Source: Strongylocentrotus purpuratus
Lineage: Eukaryota; Echinodermata; Echinoidea; Camarodonta; Strongylocentrotidae
Assembly: GCF_000002235.5 (NCBI RefSeq)
Contig: NW_022145595.1
Coordinates: forward strand, 28,089,162 to 28,153,161
Direction: 5' to 3'
Length of the DNA stretch: 64,000 nucleotides
Shown here: positions 13,601-22,061 of the stretch, in pieces
Layout of the letters: each line of letters starts with the position of its first letter
Position numbering within the stretch: the stretch's first letter is position 1
Notes under the pieces: model-generated
The model's input: the letters and a program-made list of their open reading frames with translations, nothing else
What the model was told of the DNA's origin: nothing
Databases searched by the model: none
Position numbers and translations under genes: made by a program

Positions 13601-16600
13601 ATGATAGTAATACATTTTAACAAGTGAAAGACCAAAAAGCTTGTTTCAAGCCATAATTATTGATTACCACTCCAAAATTTTGAAAGGCAAATATTGAAAC
13701 AAAAAGTGCAATATGATTATGATATCTGCATATTATGCACAAGGACATTTAAAAATAAACAGGGCAATGATCCAATAGAGAATGCAAAAATAGATGTGAA
13801 CAATTACTGCATGAACTGTGCCTTTCAATACCAGAAAATTTAAATAAAAAACACATTTCTAATCAAAAGTCCTCTGCATTGCAATACATGAGTGTATTGT
13901 TTCTCCATTGGACCTAGTCAAGGAAGGTATTTGGCAATTTCATTAAAAATGAATTTAGCCATCCACCCATGGTGCTGACAGATATTGGTTGGCAAATAAC
14001 GAAATATCCAATAAAATTTCATTACCAGACACAAAAGCTCCTCACAAAGGATTGATTATTTCAGAGCCATGTTTGATCGGTATGACGGCATCGGTGCCAA
14101 TCTATACCATGCTAGTCTGAGTGTTGGATCGTTTTACCACATGTTCAATGATTTAATTTAAAAAACATCTACATTTTTTCCTATTTTTCAACCATTTCTG
14201 TTTTGTTGAAGTAAATAGAATTGGAGGAACAGTACCCTCCCATGATTTTTGTTGCATTCTATAATCTTGATAAAGTTCACATTATTTTCCACTTGACTTT
14301 ATCAAGCAACATCATCTCTCTCTCTCTCTCCCTGATTGAATCACGAGGACAGGTGTACACTGTATGTGTACATTAAATTATTTTATTTCAGAAAAGTACT
14401 TCTCTATTTATAATCACATTTTCATGTCAAACATAACAGTTTAGCAATGTATCATAACAATTACATGTATGGTTACATCTCTAATTTCTTCTTCTTGATC
14501 AGTACACTTTACACTTTAGGTCAACGTATATATACAAATACAAAACAAGTAATGCTAATTAATAATAAAGAAAGTCTCTTAATGCGTAAAATTACATTAC
14601 AAGTAGAATGCGGTAATAGAAAAAGAGTCTTTGCATGAGACTAGATTGGACACACAAGACAAGTGCTGCTAATAAATGAGGAGAGCATTCAGTTTGCAGA
14701 TGCCTATGCATCCATGGCGACGGCTTGGTGTTGCTATGGAGACTGATGATGCTCGTGTATCCCTTTCTCTCGCACCACTGTTTCATTTCTGCCCCTGCTA
14801 TTGTTATTCAGGGACGAGTATTACGCAGCAAGTAATGCGTGCTATATGAGGCTCTTGTTTTTATCCAAATTATTTAAGGGTATGATGTCTTCCATTCCTT
14901 TGGGAAGCATTATAGCCCTAGAAATTATGTATTCTAGTTATCCCTTCTTTGATATCTATTGCTGCCCTAGTATTTTGTGAATTCCTTTTGTAATTAGTTA
15001 TTTATCCAAAATAAAAATCTTGATGATTACAAAATGTGGAAAAAATTGAATGAAAAAGACAGGACATCCTCTTTATATTTTCAACGCCAGAAATTTGAAG
15101 ATGGAAAATAGCACTGTAATTGTTAACATTTTATTTTCAATCATACAGTCTGTAAATCAAAACACTTTAATTCTTGTCAGTCTTTAAATTTCCTTTGGGT
15201 ACATATTGGGTCCAGTCAGAGAGGCCCGAATGCATTTAAAAAATATAATGTGTGATAGCTGGATAGGACGCTTGTGGCTACCGGTATACTGGCATTTTCA
15301 AAGATTTGTCAATTCAACAGCGGTATGGGGGCCAGTATAAAGAGCATCAATTTCCTCTTCTTATTCAACGCCCACCAAGTAATTTGAGGCTTGTCATTAT
15401 TTTGTAAAGTTATTATTATCATTAATATAATTGTTTCTTTATTGCAGCCAAAACTCGAGGTTGGATTTCAAGTTGTCCTCCTATTTTGAATAGTCGGCCT
15501 AAATAAAGTCGGGTTTTCTTCATGAAACGAGATGTACATGTCATCCCATGGCATATTTTCAAAGGCTTTGCATCAGCTAATTAATGGGCATCCTTCTAAG
15601 AAGTACCATGTTGAATTATCAGCTTTAATAAACAAACAAAGTTTGAAAATACACTACTGTATCATACATGTACATGTACAGTACATGTACACATTGTAGG
15701 CCAACAATGGGTATTACTCATTTTTATTAGACTCAAATACAATCCTATCACTTAATCACAAGCAGGAGAGAATTTTATAAACCTCACAATCTATTTTCTC
15801 CCAAGGTTCTTTCTTCCTAACGCCCTATTATCATGTAAATCCCCCAAGCAGCCCCCATTCCCCACTACATATCGACTTTTTCTTCTTCCATGAAAGGACA
15901 GTCCACTTCTACATTTAGTTCTCTAATCCATCTATTGTTGTTCCTCCTATTCAAAAGGGTGTACACAACACAGCTCCGTCCTCCCCACTCTACACAACAC
16001 AATAAACAGGAGGAGGTTTGGGTGCTGGAAGACGCATATATTGTCTGTACCAAGCCCCTATACTCACCACAGAGAGTATTATTGAATATAACTGTGTGTA
16101 GCTCATTAAAAATGCATGATTAACGCAATGAAAGAGAAAGTGCTGGAGAATGGAGAAGGGGGGGAGGAGAAGGGGGGGAGGAGAAGGGGGCAAGACAAGG
16201 GAGACATATGTGAAGCAGCAATTATAGCATGTGTGTGGATATGGAAACCCCATGTCATGTCTTTTTCTATGACTATCAAAGTCCTTGTTTTGTACTTTGA
16301 ATAAATGTCTTTGTTTAACAATCACAACAATACCAATGCAAAATCTGTATATCATATGGCCAGTTTTATCAGTGCCAGTTTTATCAGTTTCAGTTTCAGT
16401 TTTATTTTTCATTTACAATAGAACAGTAATTCAAACAGGAAACTGTTTAAGTTGTCGGGATATACTTTACTGTTTTAGTGTCATTTTTTTAAAGCAAACT
16501 CCACTCTGAAGTCTTAACTGCATCTAATAATATAAAGATATTCAAGATGTATTTCAAATCGTATATTAAACCCTCAAGTCTCATGGAGGAACTTTATAAC

Positions 16601-19600
16601 CCATTGGTCATTCATGTTTGTTTTTGAGACAAGGTGTTTCCCATTCTCACTAGCATTTCCTTTGAGTCTTGAGGACCTCTAGGGGTCTTCAACTTTTCAT
16701 CAGCAGGATAGATGTGGTTAAGTCGTCGGACTGTCGATCACAAGGTCCGCGGTTCGAGACCCACCGCAACACAAATGTCTTTGGCAAGACATTGATCTAC
16801 ATTTGCCACACTCAACCCAGGTGATGAAATGGGTACCTGGCAACTAAAGCCGGGGTAATAATCTCCAAGTGATGAAGCGCTTAGTGCTTGTAATATGCGC
16901 TATATGTACACTGTAGCTTCAACTTGAAGGATGTTACTTACAGACATTCATACAAACTGTATCAACCGACAAAAGTACACCTGTATTACAGTCAACTTTC
17001 AAATATTACCAGGAACATGCATGGATAATATAAACAGATGACATACTGTACATGTAGATCCCAATCAAATGATTGGTAGAGAACAGACATCAAACAAAAA
17101 ATACATGTACACATCAAATGTAAGTGCAATCGTATTATCCATCAGACTGACCTTGTAAAGTTGTAACCCTAAAACAGTGAGACTGCTCAAAAGGTACCTT
17201 GTGTGGATATTACTTACTAAGGCCATGTAAAATTGATTACATGTTGATCGTCCGGATTTTTTGAAAAGAGGAGGAGGGTGTACCATGTTATTTGATATTT
17301 GATATTTCAAAATGGCCGCTCAAAATGGCCGCTCGGTACATTTTCCCTGACAGTCGAGGCTATTTTTTTTCAAGATGGCCGCCGACAATTTTTTTTTTTT
17401 TTTTAATCAGAAATAGAGCCATTTTAGCAGTGTTTTTCATGTTTTTTTTCTTTCAAAAAAAACAAAAAATAACAACAAAAATCAAAAAAAAATTTCAAAA
17501 ACAAAAAACAAATAACAAAAAATAGGAGGCGGCCCCCAAAAAGGAAGCGGGCGGGGACGATCAACATGAAATCAAGTTTACATGGCCTAACGTCCTCACT
17601 GATGTCATTTGTATACTAACCAATGCAGATGACAACAAGGAACACCAGATAGATGGCCAATTCTCTCAGGGTTGTCTTCACATGGAGCTCCTTGTCCAAT
17701 GATGTATCTTCGGTCTGTCTTGTTCTCCACAGGGCTGTGAATAAATAAAGAAAAAAAAAGTTTTAGTTTCATGTACAACATGTAAGATGGTGTAAAATGA
17801 AATCAAACATCAATCTCTGTAAAGCTCTCTTCATGACAGAGAGAAGAATGAAGATCTCTTCCAACCTGTAGGACCGACAAGAATCTCACAGGGGATAAGG
17901 ACGGGTAGGGTGAGAAGGTTTGGACATGAGGTTAGGAGAAAGGAAAGCCATTGGCTTCAGAGAGCATTGACATTCCTGTTAGCTGATTTAAAGCCCCACT
18001 GCAATACAATGATAAACAATTACATATTAAACAAAACAAAATGATACAAAATGTGTTGAATTTTATTAAGGTACTATATGATTTTGCAAAAGGGAGTGTC
18101 TTCATGATCATTGAAAGCAATCAAAAGTTATGTATATTTTTAAGAGCTCTGGTATTGGTAAACGGTTCCATATTAAAACATGGTGCCACAGCTGAGAAAA
18201 AAACACCAATTATCTAGGGCTCGATGCTAAGAGGCACCTACAGTGTAGGACACATGGGTGCCAAAATCTAAAATCTTGACCCCCACAAATGTGAAGTTTT
18301 TACATGATAGGGCTTAGACTGTATAAATTAAAAAAAAATAATCCTGACCCCCTTCCAAAAAAGTTAGTGTAGGGCCCTGAAGTGTCTATTCATGATTTTG
18401 CTAATAGGGGAAATTATAATGGGAGTAGTTTTGGTATATTACTGTCAGGAAAAAATATAAATGCAGCTAAATTTGAACAGCAAAGATCCTTGGGTGATAT
18501 TTAATTATTCATGGGCATATAGAGCTGCCTCATATTACTCGCTATACAAATATAACAGCCCTGATGCTGCCTACGCAATAAGCATTTCACTGTTTCTTTC
18601 CTCCTTCTTGTATGGCCAATTTGGAGGGCTTCGTTTGCAAGGCTCGTGTTCAAAATCAATATCCTTTCCAGAGCAATCAATACTAAAACTCTTCTCATCC
18701 ATCAACATCCAAGCGGAAGAAAGGAGAAGTATTACTGTTACTGGGCAGTTGTGCAATCTTTGGACAGGCAGTGGCACACATTACACTCTACACTGTACAT
18801 TTACACTAATGTGGAGTCACAGGTTTATTTTAGAAAAATTAGATGATCTTAATTTTTAAATTAATAAAACTTATCATTTAATCATCCTCCTATACAAATC
18901 AATTATCAAAAAATACAAAACCTATTTCATTTCATCCCTCCTCATGTTTTAAAGGCTTGCGGTGTACAACCCCCCCCCCCTTTTTTTTTTGGGGGGGGGA
19001 TAACGTTTTTGGACAGAGAGTATTACAACATAATTACATCTCTATTTGTATCACTAAACTTTTAGACATCCCCCCCCCCCCATATCAATCCAAAGTATTT
19101 AGATCATCAAGATAAAAGGGCCAACCTTTATATAAGGATTATTTTTTTCCTTTCAGGTTGCAACCTATTCAGTTTATTTTACGTCCTTTTAACTCTAATG
19201 TCTTTTTAACTGAACGAAATAAAATTGAATTGAATTTTGAAAAATTACAAAATTAAGAGTACCAGTAATTTTGCTTATTTTGGTATTCTCCACAGTGTAT
19301 TTACATTTGTAATTACACAATGCACTCTTTAAAGAATTTATTATTAAAAAACAAGCTCCCTCTTACAACAATCAGTTTGCCTGAAACTTATCAAACATTC
19401 CCTTTGAAGAACATAAATTTACACGTTCACTGTACACCATGTATGCCTTCACCTGAAAGCAAGATTTAAAGCAGAATTTAACCACATTTTACTTGAAAGA
19501 TGAACAGTGATGAACACTTGAAAAATGAACAGGAGTGGAGTGACACTGCAAGAACTCGTGTACTAGAATGGCAGAATGGAAAAATACCAATCTCTGAGTT

Positions 19601-22061
19601 GAGAGAAGACACCAAGATCTACATTGTATAGAAAGCCTACATGTACATTACCTTTTATTATTTAAGAGGCCTAATTGACCCAAGTGATTCAATTCTAACA
19701 AAACAGATTTTTATTTGAAATTAGAATTTAAATAAATAAAATGTAAATCTAAACCTAAATTTGTATACTAGAACTAAAACAGATGATGCACTCTACATGT
19801 ACTGTACATGTACATGTGGTACACCATAGCCTCTTTTCTATTTGACTTGTAATGTATTCTATCATGCTTCAAGGTAAAAATTACGTTGAGTTTCATTATT
19901 GTGCACAATAGTATTACATGAAAGTAAATTGTGAAATGTTCATTTCTTTACTCTGTGCACTAGTGTTCAGTGTAAAAATGTGACACTTGCTTCCAATCTC
20001 TCCCACAATCATAAAATACTAAAGCTGGAACCAAGCTGAAGCCAGCAAGAGAGTTAATTAAACTAAATGAAGGCCACCTGTTGAGCACAAAATAATGCCT
20101 GTAGATTGCCATAGTGATATGAAAATGATCAATGAATATTTATACCACCCTGTATATTGGTACAAGCACGTACATTGTACATGTACATGCATGTACACCT
20201 TTTGAATTGAGAGCTCGGCAGACAATTGTCTTCAGGAGAAAGTACATGTAGTGTTAAGACTAAGAGTAAAAATTAAATGACATCATAAGTGAAGCAAATG
20301 AGGCAAGAGTCACAAGCAAATAAGTTTAATTTTAAACAAGATGATAAAAATTGGATTTATGAAAGTAAGATGTAATCTCATTATTTTCTAAGTAGTAAAC
20401 AGATTTTTCATTTGTTTCTTTGTTATTTTGTTTATTTGCTAAAAATTGCTATTTCCTCCTTTTTTTTACAATGCTGGTTTCTGACTATCTGACTTTTCTG
20501 CTGATACATGTTTTTACAGGGTGGTTTTTACTTTGTACAATTTATCTGGATTTTTATTTTTGTTTTTATTATTTTTCACTTTTCAGACCTAAATTACTGT
20601 TTCCATGCATAAAATGATGGAAATCTTCTTTTAGGACCTGTCTATTTGTTACAAGCATTATGCAATAACTGGACCTAATTATGTAGAAGATTAACTAGAA
20701 AATTACAATGCATGATGGACTAGCAAACAATCTTACATCAGTTTCTTACATTTTAAAAAAGGCTTCTTAAATATTTTGAGAATTTTTCAAGAATTAATTC
20801 CCACACACCTGGGTCATGCATAGCAAAAATTTAAAACAAAATGATCAAATACGGAATGAAAAAGATGAAATTATGAATCCTCATGTTCTGTAGGTTGTAC
20901 ATGTAGGCAAGACCCCCCCCCCCCCCCCCCCAAAAAAAAAAAATAAAAAAAAATTCAGGAATACATGTAATGTACATGTATACAGTACATGTTTCGTAAT
21001 TGTTTGTACACCAAGACTGCATCTGGCTTCATCGAATCCGTCTCTTGGAGGACAGCATCACAAGTCAAAAGATGTTTTCAAAACACCCCTCCAAGCAGAC
21101 AGATTTTTCTTCAGTAGGCTTATTAACACAGCTTTATCATATTAAAACATTTAAACTTGTCTAAAGAAACTGATTTTTTTTCATTTTTATAAGCGGATTG
21201 TTAATTGTTTACAATTGTATCAAATTAAAAGAGAATTAAAAAGTCAGATCTAGATCTACAGTGTACATGTATAGATCTAGTCTAACGTTAGATCTAGTCT
21301 TTAGCAAAGGGATGCAATTTCAACACTGGATGCATGACAAAACGAAGGTACTTGGTTGGTTGGTCCTCTAAATTACTTGTCTGAGTTTTAACAGGAGGTA
21401 CGCTGTGCATTTAAAATGAGTTGAAAAAAATCTAATCTTTAATGAATTTGATTTTAATTCTATCAACAGTGACAAAATTAGATCTAGTTCAAGTCACACA
21501 ATAAAAGCCAAAACAAAAACTAAAGTAAAAGGGTTTTAGTTTTTACAAATGGCCACAGTTCAATGAATCAGAAGACAAGTCACATACTATATTAATAGAT
21601 CTGTAGAATGTAGGTTCTGTCAAAACAGTAAAATAAGAATTTTGTTAATAAAACTTACATCTTATTCCGCGCCCAATTTTCACCCAACAACTTGCTCTCT
21701 GTTCTTCCGCTTTTGCCTTGGCAATTTTCGGATCAATCGCCCTGATTTGACCTCCAACATAAACCTCATTTTCCATGGCTGTCGGGGCATGATCCCCGTC
21801 ACTGTCTTCGCTGTCATCATCCTCATCTTCGTCATCGTCATATTCTCTTTGAGCAAAGCTACTATGGACCTCTCTCTCCTCTGTTCCCATGTCGAAACCG
21901 TCGTTGTCGTTCCAGGCATGTCGAGAATTAGCGCTGCTCGGTCGTCGCATTTCGTCCTCGATTTTATCCATCTCCAGCTCGTCTTTGATCGAGAGTCCTC
22001 CGCTGGAGCCAGGTCGCGGTGAGGGTCTCGGAGACGGACTTACCCGTCGACTAGCGCTCAT
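998..22061 (-). CDS. pkd2: Polycystin-2 (TRPP-type cation channel), complete gene, 15 coding exons
   Basis: Encodes the polycystin-2 calcium-permeable cation channel of cilia and ER; in sea urchin sperm the homologue is known to sit with REJ-type polycystin-1 proteins over the acrosome. Exons (minus strand): 22061-21659, 17734-17621, 12725-12595, 11508-11255, 11006-10782, 9327-9099, 8049-7879, 7309-7128, 6596-6476, 5312-5080, 4651-4534, 4117-3939, 3232-3085, 2239-2141, 1213-998. All junctions are GT-AG and phases join, giving 2823 nt (940 residues; human is 968 and also has 15 exons). Order: RVSP at 6-9, S1 about 160-180, polycystin/TOP domain about 180-400 with NVT, NDS and NGT sites, S2-S6 to about 617, filter LGD at 578-580, EF-hand loops 670-681 and 704-715, acidic run then Gly-rich linker, coiled coil about 780-830, C-terminal Asp run. 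The start is the first ATG of the N-terminal exon, in an AAA-ATG-A context. No break was seen. Confidence 0.97.
1325..1852. repeat. Tandem duplication inside pkd2 intron 14
   Basis: Two copies of a roughly 160-190-bp unit, each running from ATGGCACTCTCTC through TGAGAATGTCATAA and TTTCACACAGTAC to CATTCACAGCACTTCAA. The first copy is split by the element at 1453-1627; the second is unsplit. Confidence 0.7.
1453..1627. mobile_element. 175-bp non-autonomous element with inverted internal motifs
   Basis: Carries CCTGTCTATAAAGACCACC near the left end and the inverted motif GTAGACAGGTGGTCTTT near the right. It is flanked by GTAC (1449-1452 and 1628-1631), while the unsplit neighbouring duplicate has a single AGTACATTC there, showing the pre-insertion site. 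Superfamily not recognised. Confidence 0.65.
1856..1926. repeat. C/T-rich low-complexity tract
   Basis: Poly-C and CCCT runs in pkd2 intron 14. Confidence 0.8.
2141..2239 (-). CDS. pkd2: pkd2 exon 14: short C-terminal linker exon
   Basis: Thirty-three codons ([20 protein letters not shown] and onward to EMDEEDE), phase 0 both ends, joining exon 13 to exon 15 without a frame change. The acceptor (TGATAAG|GAACG) has a poor pyrimidine tract, so this is the least certain junction of the gene; the donor GAG|GTAGAG is acceptable. Confidence 0.8.
2750..3045. repeat. (GAT)n trinucleotide tract
   Basis: About 300 bp of imperfect GAT/GTT repeats in pkd2 intron 13, ending 40 bp from exon 13. Confidence 0.9.
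3085..3232 (-). CDS. pkd2: pkd2 exon 13: C-terminal coiled coil
   Basis: Encodes [37 protein letters not shown] and [12 protein letters not shown], nearly identical to the human trimeric coiled-coil region that also binds polycystin-1. Acceptor ATACCAG, donor GAG|GTTAGT. Confidence 0.97.
3421..3755 (-). mobile_element. tRNA-derived SINE (family A), near full length
   Basis: On the minus strand it runs from a tRNA-like head through CACTAATGTCCTTTGGC, a unique body (CAATGACCGGGGTAAT) and the 3' signature AAGCGCTTAGAGACATTG / GCGCTATATAAGC ending in an ATT-rich tail. The same family recurs throughout the window. Confidence 0.8.
3939..4117 (-). CDS. pkd2: pkd2 exon 12: acidic cluster and Gly-rich linker
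   Basis: Encodes [20 protein letters not shown], then [16 protein letters not shown], then an Arg/Gly-rich run and VAYEEFVV. It aligns with the human acidic cluster (DDSEEEDDDSG, phosphorylated by CK2 and read by PACS proteins) and VSYEEFQVL. A Ser-x-x-Asp just before the acidic run is a possible CK2 site. Confidence 0.94.
4165..4372 (-). mobile_element. tRNA-derived SINE (family A), internally shortened
   Basis: Head on the minus strand: GGTGTCGTGGTCGAGTGGAT (A box) and GGTTCGAGTCC (B box), then CACTAATGTCCTTTGACAAG and a degenerate ATATAAGC tail; the middle of the body is missing. Lies in pkd2 intron 11. Confidence 0.8.
4534..4651 (-). CDS. pkd2: pkd2 exon 11: second EF-hand
   Basis: Encodes [20 protein letters not shown] and onward to EGQK. 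Loop residues 704-715 ([12 protein letters not shown]) match the single functional human EF-hand (DQDGDQELTEHE). Phase 0 at the end, donor AAG|GTAATA. Confidence 0.96.
4968..5036. mobile_element. Solo right end of CCAGGG-ended MITE
   Basis: AAGTCCAACTTAAAATCGAT followed by TTTGTGAAAAACCCCCAGG matches the right terminus of the elements at 12280-12557 and 33667-33985. Confidence 0.5.
5080..5312 (-). CDS. pkd2: pkd2 exon 10: S6 end and first EF-hand
   Basis: Encodes [18 protein letters not shown], identical to human over most of its length, then an amphipathic segment and [18 protein letters not shown]. Residues 670-681 ([12 protein letters not shown]) form a canonical 12-residue EF-hand loop with D/N/D/D/E at positions 1, 3, 5, 9 and 12. 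In human PC2 this loop is degenerate. Confidence 0.96.
5322..5975 (-). mobile_element. tRNA-derived SINE (family A) split by a MITE
   Basis: The ATT tail and GCGCTTAATACGAAAAT signature at 5322-5384 and the body and head at 5681-5975 are one SINE, interrupted by the element at 5386-5680. Confidence 0.75.
5386..5680. mobile_element. MITE with long terminal inverted repeats, nested in a SINE
   Basis: Left end TATTCTTGAAAGCAGACTTA and right end TAAGTCTGCTTTCGAGAATA are inverted, with further inverted blocks (ACTTTAGTCCATGGT; GCCAAGTGTCCATAT), so the arms reach about 90 bp around an AT-rich core. Target-site duplication not resolved. Confidence 0.75.
6476..6596 (-). CDS. pkd2: pkd2 exon 9: pore and S6
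   Basis: Encodes [20 protein letters not shown] and S6 ([17 protein letters not shown]). The Leu-Gly-Asp filter at residues 578-580 equals human L641-G642-D643. Donor CTG|GTAAGT, phase 0. Confidence 0.97.
6800..7115. repeat. Dispersed repeat, second copy at 47490-47680, interrupted
   Basis: Shares GTCACAATCCACTGA, CATTCATAACTTTCTTA and TTATCACAAGGGTTG-type blocks with 47490-47680. The copy here has about 110 extra bases near 6930-7020. Confidence 0.55.
6925..7020 (-). mobile_element. Short LINE 3' end
   Basis: On the minus strand it reads TGTCGGAAATGGAAATAAAC followed by GAAATGAATGAGTG, a typical CR1/L2-like 3' terminus with a short tandem tail. It forms the extra bases that split the surrounding repeat. 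Confidence 0.45.
7128..7309 (-). CDS. pkd2: pkd2 exon 8: S4-S5 linker, S5
   Basis: Encodes [40 protein letters not shown] and [16 protein letters not shown], matching human KFINFNRTMSQLSTTMSR, then S5 and the pre-pore region. Donor GCAT|GTAAGT, phase 2. Confidence 0.96.
7593..7739. mobile_element. TTAA-flanked MITE, 147 bp with target sites
   Basis: TTAA at both ends; terminal inverted repeats GCTACGGTCACAAA and GCCTCGGTCGCAAA; internal inverted TTCGTACGAACG motifs. TTAA target sites suggest piggyBac- or Kolobok-type mobilisation. Lies in pkd2 intron 7. Confidence 0.7.
7879..8049 (-). CDS. pkd2: pkd2 exon 7: S3-S4
   Basis: Encodes [14 protein letters not shown] (S3) and [20 protein letters not shown] (S4), matching human [20 protein letters not shown]. 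Starts and ends in phase 0, donor AAG|GTAAGA. Confidence 0.96.
8378..8777. mobile_element. TTAA-flanked MITE, 400 bp, long inverted repeats
   Basis: TTAA at both ends and about 75-bp inverted repeats beginning GGGAAAGTCCACCCTGAT / GGGGAAGTCCACCCTGAT and containing AAGCAGAAAAATG. Degenerate relatives lie near 11975-12070 and 29760-29865. Confidence 0.75.
8823..9096 (+). mobile_element. tRNA-derived SINE (family A) ending at an exon boundary
   Basis: Head GTGGTCTAGTGGATAAGTC (A box) and GGTTCAAGTCC (B box), then CACTAATGTCCTTTGGTAAG, TTAAATGGGTACC and tail GCGCTATATAAATATC plus ATTATT. Its tail touches the exon 6 donor of pkd2 (exon edge 9099). Confidence 0.85.
9099..9327 (-). CDS. pkd2: pkd2 exon 6: end of TOP domain, S2, start of S3
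   Basis: Encodes [14 protein letters not shown], then [16 protein letters not shown] (S2), [20 protein letters not shown] and the start of S3. It matches human VEFPATGGVIPSW and YVVEEILEIRIHK. The donor ATG|GTAATAATATT lies directly against the 3' tail of a plus-strand SINE. Confidence 0.96.
9501..9676. mobile_element. MITE with CTCC(T/A)GGGGG ends
   Basis: Inverted ends carrying CATTTCACAAA and AATGACAAATGACAA on the left and TTGTCATTTGTCACTGATGA and CCCTGGAG on the right. The left end includes an uninterrupted G run of about 22. Confidence 0.65.
10430..10500 (+). mobile_element. SINE body fragment
   Basis: AAGGCATTTATCTAAAATTG, ACTCAGGGGTAGCAACTGGG and TGCCTGGATG resemble the mid-body of family A. 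No head or tail is visible. Confidence 0.35.
10608..10745. repeat. Poly-C/poly-A and AAT-rich tract
   Basis: A C run, an A run of about 30 and AAT/AAATA repeats in pkd2 intron 5, ending about 40 bp from exon 5. Confidence 0.85.
10782..11006 (-). CDS. pkd2: pkd2 exon 5: polycystin (TOP) domain
   Basis: Continues [17 protein letters not shown] and contains [20 protein letters not shown], matching human [20 protein letters not shown]. Phase 2 on both sides. The donor is ACG|GTAATA, a weaker +5 site than in neighbouring exons. Confidence 0.96.
11255..11508 (-). CDS. pkd2: pkd2 exon 4: polycystin (TOP) domain
   Basis: Starts [16 protein letters not shown] and includes [17 protein letters not shown], the most conserved signature of the polycystin extracellular domain. 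Potential N-glycosylation sites NVT, NDS and NGT fit the luminal/extracellular location. Cysteines in NDSC and INTCY match the conserved pair. Donor AGC|GTAAGT. Confidence 0.97.
12280..12557. mobile_element. CCAGGG-ended MITE, copy 1 (278 bp)
   Basis: Left CCAGGGGGGTGTTTCACAAA, right GATCTTTGTGAAACAACCCC then AGG; core contains AAGCCGTCAGTACCTTTGAA and AAAGGCATAAAATCTTGATT. Nearly the same sequence is at 33667-33985. Lies in pkd2 intron 3, 38 bp from exon 3. Confidence 0.85.
12595..12725 (-). CDS. pkd2: pkd2 exon 3: S1 end and start of TOP domain
   Basis: Encodes [20 protein letters not shown] and onward to HDFWR, matching the post-S1 part of the polycystin domain (human YGMMSSNVYYYTRMMSQLF, then MEDFWKF). 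Acceptor TTTGCAG, donor GGAGG|GTAGGT, ending in phase 0. Confidence 0.95.
12768..12846. repeat. Minisatellite, unit about 15 bp
   Basis: Four to five units of GATGGTATATTTTTT in pkd2 intron 2, right after exon 3 in plus-strand order. Confidence 0.75.
12855..13052 (-). mobile_element. tRNA-derived SINE (family B)
   Basis: Minus-strand head GCAATGGCTCAGTGATAGAG (A box) and AGGTTCGAAACC-type B box (GGTTCCAGGTTCGAAACC), then CTTGTGCCCTTTGGTAAGGC and a body unlike family A. Copies of the same head sit in both arms of the foldback at 43203-44131. Confidence 0.7.
13060..16690. other. pkd2 intron 2, mostly unannotated
   Basis: AT-rich intron with short CT runs (near 14315), TGTACATG palindromes (near 15670) and a G-rich patch (16140-16200). 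A minus-strand LINE 3' tail of ACTGAA type lies at 16378-16430. No coding homology recognised. Confidence 0.6.
16378..16430 (-). mobile_element. LINE 3' tail
   Basis: On the minus strand AAATAAAACTGAAACTGAAA, a tandem CTGAAA tail preceded by a polyadenylation-like AATAAA, like the (CTGAA)n tail of the LINE ending at 27238. Confidence 0.45.
16700..16913 (+). mobile_element. tRNA-derived SINE (family A)
   Basis: Head with GTGGTTAAGTCGTCGGACTG and GGTTCGAGACC, then ACAAATGTCTTTGGCAAGAC, AAATGGGTACCTGGC and tail AAGCGCTTAGTGCTTG / GCGCTATATG. Slightly shortened body. Confidence 0.8.
17218..17590. mobile_element. Inverted-repeat element with GGCCATGTAAA ends
   Basis: Ends TAAGGCCATGTAAAATTGAT and TTAGGCCATGTAAACTTGAT are inverted over about 36 bp (to TGTTGATCGTCC). 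The interior has ATGGCCGC motifs and T- and A-rich runs. Part of the same family is at 34970-35060. It ends 30 bp from the donor of pkd2 exon 2. Confidence 0.75.
17621..17734 (-). CDS. pkd2: pkd2 exon 2: start of S1
   Basis: Residues 135-172, containing LWRTRQTED and the start of the first membrane helix ([16 protein letters not shown]), which aligns with human LRELVTYLLFLIVLCI. Acceptor TTCACAG, donor TTG|GTTAGT. It is flanked by the two longest introns, and an inverted-repeat element ends 30 bp past the donor. Confidence 0.95.
19150..19235 (+). mobile_element. Possible LINE 3' end
   Basis: GAACGAAATAAAATTGAATT followed by GAATTTTGA looks like a LINE terminus with a TTGAA tail. Only the tail is recognisable. 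Confidence 0.3.
20911..20955. repeat. Homopolymer C then A tract
   Basis: About 19 C then a run of A broken by T. Confidence 0.85.
21659..22061 (-). CDS. pkd2: pkd2 exon 1: N-terminal cytoplasmic region
   Basis: Residues 1-134. It opens [15 protein letters not shown], with an R-V-x-P motif at residues 6-9, the exact position of the human ciliary targeting motif. The rest is a low-complexity cytoplasmic tail with a strong acidic stretch (about residues 75-90). The donor reads AGAT|GTAAGT and the exon ends in phase 1. Confidence 0.95.

Larger units (their letters stand above)
17735..21658. other. pkd2 intron 1, mostly unannotated
   Basis: AT-rich intron. It holds a C/T/G homopolymer palindrome (18971-19005), a C run (19069-19080), a possible LINE tail near 19150-19235, a C18-A run (20911-20955), and many TGTACATG and AGATCTAG palindromes (21245-21300). 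No gene seen. Confidence 0.6.

Noticed and set aside
18461-18859. 132-codon plus-strand frame in pkd2 intron 1
   Set aside because: No recognisable domain, composition like surrounding intron, overlapping frames on the other strand of similar length.
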